A stretch of DNA of 64,000 nt from Lumbricus terrestris (Eukaryota > Annelida > Clitellata > Crassiclitellata > Lumbricidae). Both the position numbers and the translations under genes were made by a program. Shown in pieces: positions 33,081 to 44,302 of this stretch (position 1 is its first letter; every line of letters begins with the position of its first letter). Under the pieces are notes generated by a model. That model saw only the letters and a program-made list of their open reading frames with translations, ran no database searches and was not told where the DNA came from. Location of the stretch: NCBI GenBank assembly GCA_949752735.1, contig OX457043.1, forward strand, positions 4,440,367 through 4,504,366, written 5' to 3'.

Positions 33081-34870
33081 GCATTCATGTTTGTATGAAT
33101 GGATGCATTCAAGTGTGTATTTATCTATGCATATTATTACATGAATGTTTTATGTACAGGTATTAACACTCGCCTCATATATCAACAAAGAGCGACAGTC
33201 ACAAAACATTGTTCAGCTTTAACGGGGCACCTTCAACCCTGACATTTATGATTAACAGACCGACCTGCAAATCACTGTCGCCCATCGACTACGGATGGCA
33301 CTTAATTATCAGTGAATGAAGAGACCTTCAGATGTTTGTAAGGTATTCCTAAGCTGCTTGTGGTTGGAAATATAGGAAAGACGTGTATTAGTGCTAGCTA
33401 AATGAACGTGTAGGGCTCAGCTTAGTGGTGACATTCTAAACCGGCAAGGAAGTGGTGTCACGTGAGTAGGCCTTTAAATTGTAGCCTGTTCGTTGCACTC
33501 TAGCAGTTTATTACCAGTACTAAAACTCCATCTGTAGTACATGAAGATGATGATGACTGTGGAACTAATGGTTCTGTCCAGCATCAGCAATTTCCATGAC
33601 GGATGACGTCGCATGAGTTAGATACAATGCGGTGCCACAACCCGAAGCTCGCCTAGATTTTGATCCATTTCAAGGATATTCGCAAATCAGTTTCAACTTC
33701 GATCTTTAAATCAATAATATTATTATTGTTCACGCTTTCGTCTGTTCTGTGATCGACTCTTTTAATTCTCTCCTCGTTGACCTCCCTAAGGTTCGGCTAT
33801 ATCATCTACAGTCCGTGTTCAATGCGCTTTATAAACAGTCAAATACAACACCATACACTACAATACAATACAATACAATACAATACAATACAATACAATA
33901 CAATGAAACCTGTTACAACTATCGGTACGCTGCTTGTAGGCATTATTGGTCTCTGCATTGCTGCACGGTATTTGAATATGCGAACTAACTCAGCAAAGTT
34001 TGATGCACATTTGTGTACTCAACACCCTTGACTTTCGTGTTTGCACCATGTCGGTTCAAGAACCTAAATAGTTACATCAGCCTCGCCAACGTCATGCATG
34101 CATGTACAATTGTACATGTAGCTTATTTATGCAATTATGTGAACTTTTTTGTCCTATTCCTATTACATTTTTAATCCATAGATCTATTCGTCTTTTAGAA
34201 ACCTCTAAAAAGTGCAGAGGAACCTCTCTGAAGGAACTTTTTCAAACGACTCGCACTGTGTACACCATTCACTAACTACCACCGGTTACAGCCTATTTGG
34301 GTAATTGATGCATTGCAACCAATTCATCATAATTAACTAATAAGTTAATTAATGAGCTAATTAGATATAATTAGTTCATAATTATCAATCAACTTAAGTT
34401 GAAGCCATTATTATTTATCGAAGCATGGTTCGAAAGGTATATATAGGCTACGCTGCTGGCAATTAGCAAAACAAGGCGAAGGCTACTTTGATCGTAATAT
34501 GAAGAAGGAGATTATTACTTTTGAGAATGGAACATCTGCAGTGTTTGGTCTATTCACAAAATCGACCACGCTGAATAATAATTATAACCTTCTTACAATT
34601 ATTACTTCCGTACTCAATGAGCGACGCTACCTCACAAAATACTCACAAACATGATTCGATGGCACGGAACAACTGCAAGTGACGGATATTCACGTATAAA
34701 CCGATCACTCGACCCAATCGTCTATAATAATTCTACTCGTGGCAGACAAAGAACGGCAAGAAATGATAAGAATCTAAAAAAAGGATCTTACTTAGGCCTA
34801 CTCAACATTATTTTTTGGGGGATAGAAGACAAATAATAGCCAGGCGGAAACGAATACGTCTGAGTGGCGC
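33081..34870. other. Intron with a LINE remnant, no exon recognised
   Basis: At 33725-33905 a plus-strand LINE fragment (VHAFVCS, DLPKVRL) runs into a TACAA pentanucleotide tail. The remaining sequence is AT-rich without recognisable exon, RNA gene or terminal repeats. Confidence 0.5.
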
Positions 34871-34879
34871 CCCTTTACA

Positions 34880-35156
34880 GGGAAAGTTAATATTAGTTGC
34901 TGGTTGATATCGGATTGGAAGAAAGCAAAGGAGAGTTGTGAGATTAAAAAATGTATTGCTTTCAACCTGGTAAAAACTGTGATAGAAGGCAAAATGGAGG
35001 GGAAAAGAACAAGAGGAAGACCACGACAGATGATGTTGGATACGATGATGACGAGGCTTGGATACCAAAGACTAAAGGAGAAGGCCCAGCGGAGGGAAGA
35101 GTGGCGACATTGGACAGCCGAACCTGCCTAGGGGCAGAGAACCAGAAGAAGAAGAA
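34880..35156 (+). mobile_element. RTE/Jockey-like LINE 3' end abutting an exon
   Basis: Encodes EGKRTRGRPRQMMLD, RLGYQRLKEKAQ and EEWRHWTAEPA, the C-terminal end of an endonuclease-reverse transcriptase, then a stop and GGCAGAGAACCAGAAGAAG. The AAG tail stops about 13 bp from the last base of LDLa exon 14, which lies on the opposite strand. A related copy is at 41404-41815. Confidence 0.82.
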
Positions 35157-35168
35157 TTGCTTTCTTAC

Positions 35169-35291
35169 TGCAACCCATTTCGTCTGTGCCGTCATCGCAA
35201 TCTTTAACGCCATCGCAGTAGGTTACATTTCGCATGCACCTCATGTCGTCGGTGCAGTGGAATAAACTTAGTTCCTCGTTCTTGGAGCACT
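35169..35291 (-). CDS. Exon 14: LDL-receptor class A repeat 4
   Basis: 123 nt, 41 codons, phase 1-1; acceptor TTGTTTCATACTTCAG, donor GTAAGA. Encodes a full LDLa repeat with six Cys: FHCTDDMRCMRNVTYCDGV, KDCDDGTDEMGC. The acidic calcium site (CD.....DCDDGTDE) is intact, so it should fold in a calcium-dependent way. A LINE tail lies directly beyond the donor. It is the last of four LDLa units before the beta-sandwich-like domain. Confidence 0.9.
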
Positions 35292-35707
35292 CTGAAGTAT
35301 GAAACAAGCGACACAACATTTGAACATCGAGATGGAGAGGTAAAAGAAAACCCTACATAGGGTGATTTAATAATTAAAATAGAAACTTTCTAAATACGCG
35401 ACACCGACGGTTTTCTATCAGACGGAGATATATTAATATTATGAAATATTATTGTGACTGTAATGTGATGTAATGCAATGTAATCCATACAATTTATGTA
35501 GCATCGCCAGATGCAAGCCACTTCTAGGATGCTTTACACGCATAGCCTATTGCCAACTGTCAGAGTTAATGTAATGAGCTCGAAATCAATTGCAGCTTCA
35601 ATTGTTTTAGAGAAGTTGATTTAGTCTTGAATCTTGATCTCCTGGATATAGATGATAATAGACAGATATGTTAGTAGAGTCATAAATAGCATTTTGTGTA
35701 TGCATAT

Positions 35708-35817
35708 ATGTATGTATATTATATGCATGCATGTATGTATGTATGTAATAATGTATGTATGTATGTAAGTATGTAAGTATGTATGTGTGTATGTATGTAT
35801 GTAAGTATGTATGTGTG

Positions 35818-35849
<32 letters not shown>

Positions 35850-35972
35850 TGTATGTATGTATGTATGTATGTATGTATGTATGTATGTATGTGTGTATGT
35901 ATGTATGTATGTATGTATGTATGTATGTATGTATGTATGTATGTATGTATGTATGTATGTATGTATGCATGC

Positions 35973-36005
<33 letters not shown>

Positions 36006-36056
36006 TACTATTTATGCGTGTATGTATGTATGTATGTATACTATGTATGTATGTAT
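35708..36056. repeat. TATG microsatellite, about 340 bp
   Basis: Nearly pure TATG repeats with GTAAG, GTGTG and GCATGCA variants. It is the reverse complement of the array at 31837-32092, so the two form long inverted repeats around exons 14 and 15. Open frames across it are not genes. Confidence 0.97.
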
Positions 36057-36164
36057 ATAAAAAGGCATAAACAAACACTAAACATAATCATAATGCAATA
36101 TAAATATAATATAAACGGGCCAAAGAGAGTTTTAAAAGAGGCATTTCAGACAAACCGACCGACC

Positions 36165-36575
36165 GACAGACAGGATGGATGTATGAATGGATGGATGGAT
36201 GGATTGATGGACAAATGGATAGATGAAAGAATGCATGGATAAATGAAATGGACTGATTGAAGAATGAATAGATGTATGTGAATTGATGGATGAAGGGACG
36301 GAATGATGGATGGATGGATTGATCGATGAATGGATTGATGGATAAATGGATTGATGGATTGATCGATGAATGGATGGATGTGTGAGTTGATGGTTGAATG
36401 GATGGATTGATGGATTGATCGATGAATAGATTGATGGATAAATGGATTGATGGATTGATCGATGAATGGATGGATGTGTGCATTGATGGATGAATGGATG
36501 GATTGATGGATTGATCGATGAATGGTTAAATGGATGGATTGATGGATGAATGGATGAATGGATGTGTGGATAGCA
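36165..36575. repeat. GGAT/GATT minisatellite next to an exon
   Basis: Built of TGGATGGA and TTGATGGA units arranged in a higher-order repeat of about 96 bp (GATCGATGAATGGATGGATG at about 36361 and 36457). It ends about 11-16 bp from the 3' end of LDLa exon 13. Open frames of 130-156 codons across it (His/Ser/Ile repeats) are low-complexity. Confidence 0.93.
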
Positions 36576-36585
36576 GAGTCCTTAC

Positions 36586-36705
36586 GTTCTGCCGTGCAGT
36601 TTGTTTCGTCCGTCATATCGTGACAATCATTCTCTCCATCGCACCTGAAGTTCTCATGAACACAGAAATGGTTTCCGCATTCAAGGAAATGCGGGCCAGC
36701 ACAAC
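36586..36705 (-). CDS. Exon 13: LDL-receptor class A repeat 3
   Basis: 120 nt, 40 codons, phase 1-1; acceptor CATTCCGTTAAG, donor GTAAGG. Encodes HFLECGNHFCVHENFRCDG, ENDCHDMTDETNC: a complete six-Cys LDLa repeat. In the calcium site the usual CSD is CHD, but the D..DE acidic residues remain. The acceptor's pyrimidine tract is weak. A minisatellite starts just beyond the donor. Confidence 0.9.
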
Positions 36706-37002
36706 CTTAACGGAATGACAACACAGCACCATTAATTAATTAATTAATTAATTATTGTAGACACAAAAACAGATAACAAATAGTCAAGCATAGAATGATT
36801 GTATTACGGTGGTACGCCGTACTATGCATATTATTTTTTTGCCCCGAAGCACATTATGATCCCTCAGGGACTTACACCCTAATTACTAAAATAAAAACAT
36901 CTGGAACGGCACCTAGTCGTCGTTGCAACCCAGAGAAGGAAAAGAGCGGTGGAATGCCACCGCATTTATAGGTTTATATTTTTATTAATTTTTTAAAAAG
37001 TT

Positions 37003-37535
37003 GTTAGGGTTAGGGTTAGGGGAATTTTAGCGAGTCCAACCATCCATGCCAATTAAGGGCTTAATAAAAGACCCTGTGAAAGCCACAGCGTTAAAGCGCA
37101 TTTATTATTATTTTATACTCGAGGTACCGGTAGTTCTAACTCCTTAGGCTGCCAAAACTAAGTATGCAGACAATAGGATGGATCTGCGGAACGGCTATTA
37201 TTGTCATCACTCTCATAGTTTTTATTATTATTATTATTATTATTGCTATTAGTATTATTATCATGAAAAGCGATTGGTATTATTATCATTATTATTTTTA
37301 TTATTGATCCCGATAATAAAGATGAATGATGGATGATGACACATATAAATATATACAGTATATATTTACTCTTTTTCATAAGATATCTTTTAAAACTACT
37401 TAATCGAATACCGTCTTTTAAGCACGACAAAATACATCTAAACTTAGATGACACAGGTTATTGAACGGCGAATTCTGCACAAACGTTTAAAGAAACGATT
37501 CTAAAAGTTGAAAGAACGGTAAGTTGCACAACATA
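37003..37535. other. Intron with TTA repeats
   Basis: Contains three TTAGGG units (37007-37022) and an ATT run at 37219-37262. No exon or element was recognised. Confidence 0.5.
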
Positions 37536-37536
37536 C

Positions 37537-37650
37537 TGCAATTCAATTCGTCGCTCTTATCTGAACAATCCACGTCTCCGTCACATCGAAAAACGGGGGG
37601 CATGCATTTTCCGTCAGATAAGCACTGATAATATCCAACTTCGCAAGGCG
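37537..37650 (-). CDS. Exon 12: LDL-receptor class A repeat 2
   Basis: 114 nt, 38 codons, phase 1-1; acceptor TTCTGTTGTTTCACAG, donor GTATGT. Encodes CEVGYYQCLSDGKCMPPVF, RCDGDVDCSDKSDELNC, a textbook LDLa repeat with all six Cys and the DCSDKSDE calcium-binding motif. It lies between an LDLa fused to the E-like segment (exon 11) and exon 13. Confidence 0.93.
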
Positions 37651-38226
37651 CTGTGAAACAACAGAACGAATTGACTTACGAATTAACTTGAATTTCACGG
37701 AATTGAGTCCAATCATCCAATAAGTTAGTCAACTGCTGCGGTGAAGCTATAGCACCATTACATTTTTTTTAAATATTTATTATTGTTATGCCATTTATTA
37801 ATAAATTATTAAGGATATTATTATTGCTATTACTATTATTGCTATTATTGTTGTTGTTGTTATTATTATTATTATGAAAACCATCATTTATTTCCAATTC
37901 AAACTGTGAAACGCCAACTGGCTGTGCCTGATGAACATTGAACGCTTAGCAAAACCCTAGCATAGTGTGTTAATAGTTTTCCCACAATTGCATACTAAAT
38001 CTAAAGTAACAATGCATTCATTGTTAGTATGGATGGTCGTCCTCGATCCCGGTTGGTTGTGTGAACGTGCCCCTGAATGCTATGGCGTTGAATCTTTGAG
38101 TGCATATAGATAACCGTTGGAACAAGTGCACAGTCTCACGAAGGTCTCCAGAAACGGCGGTCATGCGACACCCCAACTCAATCAAAAATTCGCGTCCTGT
38201 CCGGTTGACGGGGCCCATCGATTCGA

Positions 38227-38227
<1 letters not shown>

Positions 38228-38298
<71 letters not shown>

Positions 38299-38352
38299 TA
38301 CTACTATTATTATTTTTTTTTTTCGCCCCGAGGTATACAGGATCCCTCAGGG

Positions 38353-38409
<57 letters not shown>
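38228..38409. repeat. ATT microsatellite blocks
   Basis: Two long ATT runs (38228-38318 and 38355-38409) separated by a short stretch with CGCCCCGAGGTATAC. Another run follows at 38797-38905. Long Leu or Tyr open frames across them are low-complexity. Confidence 0.95.
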
Positions 38410-38413
<4 letters not shown>

Positions 38414-38424
38414 TTTTTTTGATC

Positions 38425-38795
38425 CGCTACAACCCTCTCGCTCTAGCAGCAATAAAAAGTCACCCAGTAACGAACAATACATCGCAGCTGCGGTTTCGGC
38501 CAAACTAGAGGACGGTAATATCAAAGCAGCCGTCCATGCTACACGTCGCTTTTTACACACTTTAGATACGGACTCTGTACTGGTTAAGCTTGACATTTCC
38601 AACGCCTTCAACAGTCTATGTCGATCTCGAATGTTGACAGCGATCAATGATTTGATTCCTGAAATAGCACCATACTGTTACCTGGCTTACTCTGAGCAAT
38701 CTCAATTGAAATACGGTAGCTACACTGTTCAGTCGGGTGTTGGCCCACAGCCGGGAGATCCTTTGGGACCTTTGCTTTTTCTGCTTGCCATTGCA
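38425..38795 (+). mobile_element. Non-LTR reverse transcriptase fragment
   Basis: Encodes AAAVSAKLEDGNIKAAVHA, then VLVKLDISNAFNSLCRSRML and, after about 40 residues, GVGPQPGDPLGPLLFLLAIAK. DISNAFN is the conserved motif holding the first catalytic Asp; GPQPGDPLGPLLF is the following conserved motif. The FADD box and the rest are lost; the fragment ends in an ATT microsatellite. The clade was not assigned. A minus-strand relative is at 40156-40340. Confidence 0.85.
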
Positions 38796-38834
38796 AAATT
38801 ATTATTAGCAATTATTATTATTAGCAATTATTAA

Positions 38835-38903
<69 letters not shown>

Positions 38904-39097
38904 CAATACTATTATCACATTTAGAGTGGAACAGCAAAGATCATCTAAATAGAAGATTAATAGACAGAGGGAAGACCAGCGAGACAGCACCAAACCAAGG
39001 AAGAGATCCGTAAATGATCCGGTATGTGAAGGTGTCCCTTAAGCGGTTTATGCTAATCGATAGTTAGTGGAGAGCGGTGTTCGATTATTATACTCAC

Positions 39098-39264
39098 TGC
39101 AGTTGGCTTCTCTTTCGTCTGACCAGTCAGGACAGTCGTAGTCACCATCGCATAGATAAGCTCTTAAGATGCACGTCTTGTCGCCTATACACTGCCACTC
39201 GTCTTCCTTGCATTCCTCAACACACGTTCCACCGTCGCAATCCAGAACGCCGTTGGAGCAAGTG
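39098..39264 (-). CDS. Exon 11: TIL-associated E-like segment plus LDLa repeat 1
   Basis: 167 nt, phase 2 to 1; acceptor GTGTTTCTAACACAG, donor GTGAGT. Encodes TCSNGVLDCDGGTCVEEC, the short Cys-rich segment that follows TIL domains, fused to an LDLa repeat EWQCIGDKTCILRAYLCDG, DYDCPDWSDEREANC. The joining Cys codon is completed across the intron with exon 10 (TG|C). This exon marks the change from the VWD-C8-TIL part to the LDLa part, an order known from SCO-spondin. Confidence 0.92.
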
Positions 39265-39289
39265 CTGTGTTAGAAACACCGAATATTTT

Positions 39290-39535
39290 TATGCATACTA
39301 TAATTATTGTGATGAGATCTAACGGTTTGGAGAAGGAGCTGATGACGGCATGCGGTGAGGGAAGGAGGAGACGCGGAAGACCAAGGAAGAGATGGTTGGA
39401 TGAGGTACAGGAAAAGTCTGGCATGAACTTGGAGGAGCTGAGAGAGGCAACAAGAGAGAGGGGACACTGGAGAGGATACATCAAGAATATCGCCAGAGCT
39501 CCAAGAGCTGACGGCACCAGGTGACCAGGTGACTA
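39290..39535 (+). mobile_element. LINE C-terminal fragment
   Basis: Encodes RRRRGRPRKRWLDEVQEK, ATRERGHWRGYIKNIARAP and ends in a stop. GRPRKRW.DE and the A..R..WR motif place it at the C-terminus of an RTE/Jockey-like endonuclease-reverse transcriptase. It begins about 25 bp from the acceptor side of exon 11. Confidence 0.75.
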
Positions 39536-40155
39536 TAATTATGTGATTGTGAAGCAATCGGGGATAGGATTTTCATCTTCGTTATCTAATTCCTCGCCCT
39601 TTCTCTCTGCCACTTCACGGCGACTTCCTCGCCAGTCTGAATGTCTTGATTGAGCTTTGTGCCCCGCGTCAGTAACCAATAGCTCCATGATTGGCTACAT
39701 TCCGATCATTTACCACACGCGACATTCCTTTCTAATCTTCTATTCTCTCCTGTGTCCTTTAGTAATCGCTCAACCAAACAGTGTCTTCCTGCATGGTGCT
39801 CTCGTACATGCGATTCATCCTTCTTCTTTCTTCGTGCACTTCTCCATGGATTGTTCCCACTTTTTCTCTCTACAGATATGCGCTTCTTCGTCTATCTCTC
39901 ACCTAAAATCAAGCCTTCTTTCTCTGGGTCTATCCCACTGGCAGCGCAGTCGAATGGTCGATGCCGAAAGTAACGATTTACAAATGGTCAATACAATGCA
40001 AGAGAAGGCAATAAATTGATGTCGTCATTGTGCCACAACAAAGACTCTACAAACCCACCTCACCAAACATTAATAACCGACTGCACAATAATTATTGGCT
40101 GCCAGTTTGTTGATCCGATACGTCTCTACAGGAAATTTTCTTCAGTTGTCTGGCC

Positions 40156-40340
40156 TTAGAAATATTCCAGGAACCACGCAACGACATTCTTCTCTATTCT
40201 TACGCATTCAAGTTTCACCAATGCATTGTCTTCGGGCATTGTTGCCACCGAACGGCGTGTCGCACGAACAGCTGCCTCAGCGCCTCCCGGAATATCTACG
40301 CTAAGCTGAATAGACGCGAGCAGATGAGACGGTCTTGTCA
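40156..40340 (-). mobile_element. Reverse transcriptase remnant, minus strand
   Basis: The minus strand encodes AEAAVRATRRSVATMPEDN followed by ALVKLE, closely related to KAAVHATRRFLHTLDTDSVL in the fragment at 38425-38795. It breaks off just before the DISNAFN motif. Confidence 0.6.
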
Positions 40341-40879
40341 CCGCATACGAATTAGCGCACTCCGCCACCAAGCAGCGCCATGTGTATTGTGAAGCCCACA
40401 GCGATCGGTATTATGCCTCCGTCCTTTTTGCTTAGGAATTCTACTTTCGCATGAATCCCTCTTAATAATCGAGTTTGAGCGTGTACAACACTAAAACCTA
40501 TGCAATAGCGAAGATTTTACAACACTAAACGATAGATTAGGTCCACCCTTCAAAACCGGCTCAACAATCATTACTTTTCATTGGCTTTCAAGCACATGGA
40601 CCTATAACTGCATCTTCCTCTGGCGGCTGACTTTCCGCGCCTCAGATTCACAGTTCGGTGTGACCTTGCGCGCGTTACATATTTATTTGATAATTACAAT
40701 AACAATAATAATGATGATGATAAAAATAATAATAAATAATAATAATTTAATACAACGCACAACAATGCGTTTTAACCCCTTACGAGGCCTTTACTACAAC
40801 TTTATTCTATACGACGCGATAATCTTTTGATAAGAATGAACTAACAAGTTAATTAGGTCTAATGAGCTAATTAATTAGG

Positions 40880-41360
40880 CTCCAGTTATCAAGCAGCGTG
40901 AAGGTTAAGACACGGTTATACGAGGCCATAGTGCCGAGTACGCTATTGTATGGAGCAGATACAAGGCATTGGCCAGTGACGGTGGCAAAATAGAAAAAGA
41001 TTGGGGCAGCGCACCATAGGTGGCTAAGGGGTATCTTGCAATCTCCTGGAGAGAAAACATACCAGAAAAAACACAAGAGAAAGAAAGGAACATGAGAAAC
41101 TTGAGAACAAGTATCAGCCGAAAAAAGCGACCGAATTGGAAGGGACACGTGCTACGAATGGACGAGGATAGGAGAGCCAACCAGGCAATGAAATGGATTC
41201 CCGAGGGGAACGCGGGAGGGGAAGACCAAGAAAGAATTGGACGGATACCGTACGAGAGGATCTACAGTGTCTGGGAGGGCGCTGTCGAGGTGGCGATGCA
41301 TGACAGAGGAAAATGGAGAATCTGTGTAGCCCAATGATCTGCATTCCTGCACAGGAGGGC
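40880..41360 (+). mobile_element. RTE/Jockey-like LINE 3' part, frameshifted
   Basis: Pieces in different frames resemble one retrotransposon end: VPSTLLYGADT, then RNWKGHVLRMDEDRRANQAM-like residues near 41140-41190, an R-G-R-P-like stretch, and WRICVAQ before the end. Several frameshifts and stops show it is inactive. It is followed at once by another LINE end of the same class. Confidence 0.7.
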
Positions 41361-41403
41361 TAAGTCTAAGCCTATCAAACAGCTGTTAGCAAGCAGCAGA
41401 GTA

Positions 41404-41815
41404 TTGTACACATGTGTAATTTTGTTGGCAAAACGGAAGGGTCTCGACTGTTATTATAGAGTCTCGGTGTCAGTTGTCTGGCGCAGAATGGAGAGAATCA
41501 GCTGGGTTGAGCGAAGAACGAATGAGGAAATCTTGCAGTTGGTGGAAGAAAAGAGGTCACTGATGGGAACTATACGTGGACGGCAGAAGAAATGGATAGG
41601 ACACATCTTAAGGAGCGACACCCTACTAAGAGACATCATTGAGGGAAGAATGGAGGGGAAAAGGATGCGAGGTAGACCTAGAACAATGTTGCTGGACTGG
41701 ATGCTGGCAGAGGATGGATACAGTGGACTGAAGAGAGAAGCACAGAACAGAGAAAAATGTCATTATTGGACATACGAACCTGCCTGAGGGCAGAGAACGT
41801 GAAGAAGGTTTCAGT
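41404..41815 (+). mobile_element. RTE/Jockey-like LINE 3' end
   Basis: One open frame of 127 codons encodes [37 protein letters not shown] and CHYWTYEPA, then a stop and GGGCAGAGAACGTGAAGAAG. It is related to the copy at 34880-35156. 5'-truncated; the reverse transcriptase core is absent. Confidence 0.82.
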
Positions 41816-41952
41816 TGCTCGTTGTGTCAATGGCCGAAGAGCAGAAAATAATAACCTTGCAAGGACTCTTAATACTTTAACTCTTTGTGCTATTTTAGTT
41901 CAACCAAATCCTCTACAAAGAGCAACATTTTTGCAAAACACAGAAAACCTAC

Positions 41953-42052
41953 CAAGTCTGACAATCAATGTCGACCACTGTGCCTGCTGGGTACTTCCGA
42001 TCTTTTGCATCATAGCATTCGCAGTCCTGTATCGCCACGCATTCACCGAGAT
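41953..42052 (-). CDS. Exon 10: TIL domain, second half
   Basis: 100 nt, phase 1 to 2; acceptor TTGGTCTATGAACAG, donor GTAGGT. Encodes LGECVAIQDCECYDAKDRK, YPAGTVVDIDCQT and two bases of a Cys codon. The C....C.C and P.G....DC pattern is the C-terminal half of a trypsin-inhibitor-like domain. With exon 9 before and exon 11 after, the reading continues as DCQTCTCSNGVLDC. There is no obvious upstream polypyrimidine tract. Confidence 0.88.
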
Positions 42053-42934
42053 CTGTTCATAGACCAACGCAATCGTAAGCTTCACATTTTTAAATCGCTG
42101 CGATAATGTCAAGCTTATTCACGAGCTTATTCACGAGCTCGGAGAATTGCAGGGTATGCAAAATGTACATTGTACAAGATAAGAATTACTCATGCAACAA
42201 ACCCAGTTAAGGTTACTTATTTCTTAAGTTGGATTAGCTCGCCCATCGTTATTACAGACCTCCAAAAGCCTTTTTTAATTATAGTTTGAAGTATTGTTTG
42301 AATTAGGCTAAGTTTCAAATATGGTTTGATTTTCCAGACTAATCATTATTCACCGATCGGACATTAGATGTCCTGATGTCTGTATGTCTAGTAGGGTATA
42401 ATCATATAAAAGTTGCGCAAATCAAAAGAGCGCAATCAAAAGGGCGAAAATCAACAGATCTTATGGTCGTTAGAGCGCATACATGTCTGAAAGGGCGAAA
42501 CTAAAAAGGGAGCGTGTTTGAAAAGGCGATAAATATATCCTACATGTAGGCCTACAGCGAACAGAAAGTACCGTATTGAAATGGCGATCGATCGGTCATA
42601 TTGTTAGACCTATATAATGTCTTATAATAAGATAGTTGCGACGAGTGTCAATACTGTGTCATGTTGAAAACTCTTCCTTTAGGCACAGCTGTCCATTCTC
42701 GTTCTGGCCACTGCTTTGTAGCCTACCGTTTCGTTCGTAATTACCCTCTCAGGTGGCCAATCAAACACATGTTGCTTTCTGTGAGAACGCACGGATCTAT
42801 GGATATCGACCTCACTACAGCTTGAGTTTCGTGCTCCAACTTTGGCATTTGGCATTGGCGCGATAGAAATGATTAATTATCAAAAAATAATACTAACGAA
42901 GTGCGAACAAGACAACATGTAATTCGTAAGCGAC

Positions 42935-43015
42935 GAAAAACATTGAATTTCTCATGGCTCGCTGGGATTCGAACCCTTGTCGCCGGCAGACAGTTGCCAC
43001 GAGAGTCATGAAAGT
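42935..43015 (-). mobile_element. tRNA-like SINE remnant (B box)
   Basis: The minus strand carries GGGTTCGAATCCCAGC, a perfect internal Pol III B box, followed by GAGCCATGAG. The expected A box is too degraded to accept, and a tRNA cloverleaf cannot be drawn, so this is probably a SINE remnant and not a tRNA gene. Confidence 0.45.
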
Positions 43016-43615
43016 CACCTTATAACAATCTACGGTATTATTATCTATACCGTGTTCTGTGTTCATATGCAAAGGCGTGTGGCGGTTTTGTCGCCATATA
43101 ATAAAAATCTTTTTTTATGACTGACCATGACCTACAAGGGACAAATTGACTGCAACCATAATAATATATCATTGCGGGTTCGAGTGTGCTCGCATTCTTC
43201 TATGTTCGTGTTCGCAAACACTTGGTCAGTGGTTCAAGGTAAGAAGAAGTTCTACGATGCACTTCTCATCCATGATCGTAAAGATCGCTCAACTGGAAAG
43301 CGCCCTCATCCATTCCAATCCGGGTCCTCATCAGTTGAGTCCATAACACGCATCTGATCTGATCTGAATGGTTTAATCGCTCCGTGTTTAGTTGTTCTGT
43401 GCTCGAAGCTTTCAAAATAATATTCAATGTCTTCGTAATATTGAAGACTAGACTCAGGGATGAAAACCACAATTCTATAAATATTCCAATTTAACGAATT
43501 GCCTGTGGAATCTTGCGGATGTGGCAACTAAAACCAAAGTGTCACAAACTAATCCCACCAGGCAGCGCCGCGATTCCTCGTCACTCGTCCTGCGATCTGG
43601 AATGGGCTCCGTCTA

Positions 43616-44115
43616 CTATTCTTTCTTTCTTTGCTCTCTTCCGTCAGTCACGCGACGACGATGAGGCTCCCACGTGACTTCTCCAGACTTGTCTATTTCT
43701 GGTGAGATCCTTTGCTCTTGACATACTAATATGATACCGTCCATCTCGTTCTGATCATCTCTGATGTTGTCCATCCAAGTCTTTGGTTGTCTTCCTCTGC
43801 TTCTCTCTCCTTCTATATGCCCATGCAGGGCCGCGAGTGGTAGTTTTTTTCCTTCCATTTGCTCCACATGACCTCATCTGTCTTCTTTTCCAGATTTTAT
43901 CCACTACCGTTTCTTCTGCGCCCAGCTCCTCTCTTGTCTTCTCGTTCCTGATTCTCTCCCTTCTGCTCCTGCCCCTGATTCTCCTCAGCCAGCCCATTTC
44001 CGCCACCAGCAATCTTCTCTCGTCTTCTCTACGTAGACAACAGCACTCTGAACAGTACAGCAGTACCGGTACCACCAAAGTTCCATAGAGTTTCATCTTG
44101 AAATCTTGCATCTCT
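43616..44115 (-). mobile_element. RTE/Jockey-like LINE C-terminal region
   Basis: The minus strand encodes KLYGTLVVPVLLYCSECCC, LVAEMGWLRRIRGRSRRER, ELGAEETVVDKIWKRRQM and, in another frame, GERSRGRQPKTWMDNI. These are standard landmarks of the region after the reverse transcriptase core in this group. A frameshift near 43860 divides it. A related tail is at 55960-56385. Confidence 0.82.
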
Positions 44116-44189
44116 ACTATACTCTTCGTCAAATGCCGATCATTTTTTTTATTTTTTACTGTTCTATTCATACTCGGTCGAACAGGGAA

Positions 44190-44262
44190 CGCTCCCAGGC
44201 GCCCAGCTTTGCAAGGGCGCTATATCAAATTGCTTTTATAAACAAATAAACAAATAGACACA
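44190..44262 (+). mobile_element. LINE 3' tail remnant
   Basis: ACGCTCCCAGGCGCCCAGC, AAGGGCGCTATATCAAATTG and an AAACAAAT repeat match the end of the CR1/L2-like LINE family of this window in the plus orientation. Confidence 0.6.
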
Positions 44263-44302
44263 AATTATCTCCAAGAATGGTAGTCACAAATGCATATTTT
44301 AC

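Noticed and set aside
31837..36575. CRISPR-like or other regularly spaced array
   Set aside because: These are simple tetranucleotide repeats and minisatellites without unique spacers, in animal DNA.
37003..37022. TTAGGG repeats
   Set aside because: Only about three units inside an intron; not a telomere.
38100..38834. 244-codon frame with poly-Leu and poly-Tyr
   Set aside because: Microsatellite read-through joined by chance to a genuine reverse transcriptase fragment; only the latter is kept.
42935..43015. tRNA gene
   Set aside because: A good B box is present, but no acceptable A box, anticodon arm or acceptor stem; treated as a SINE remnant.
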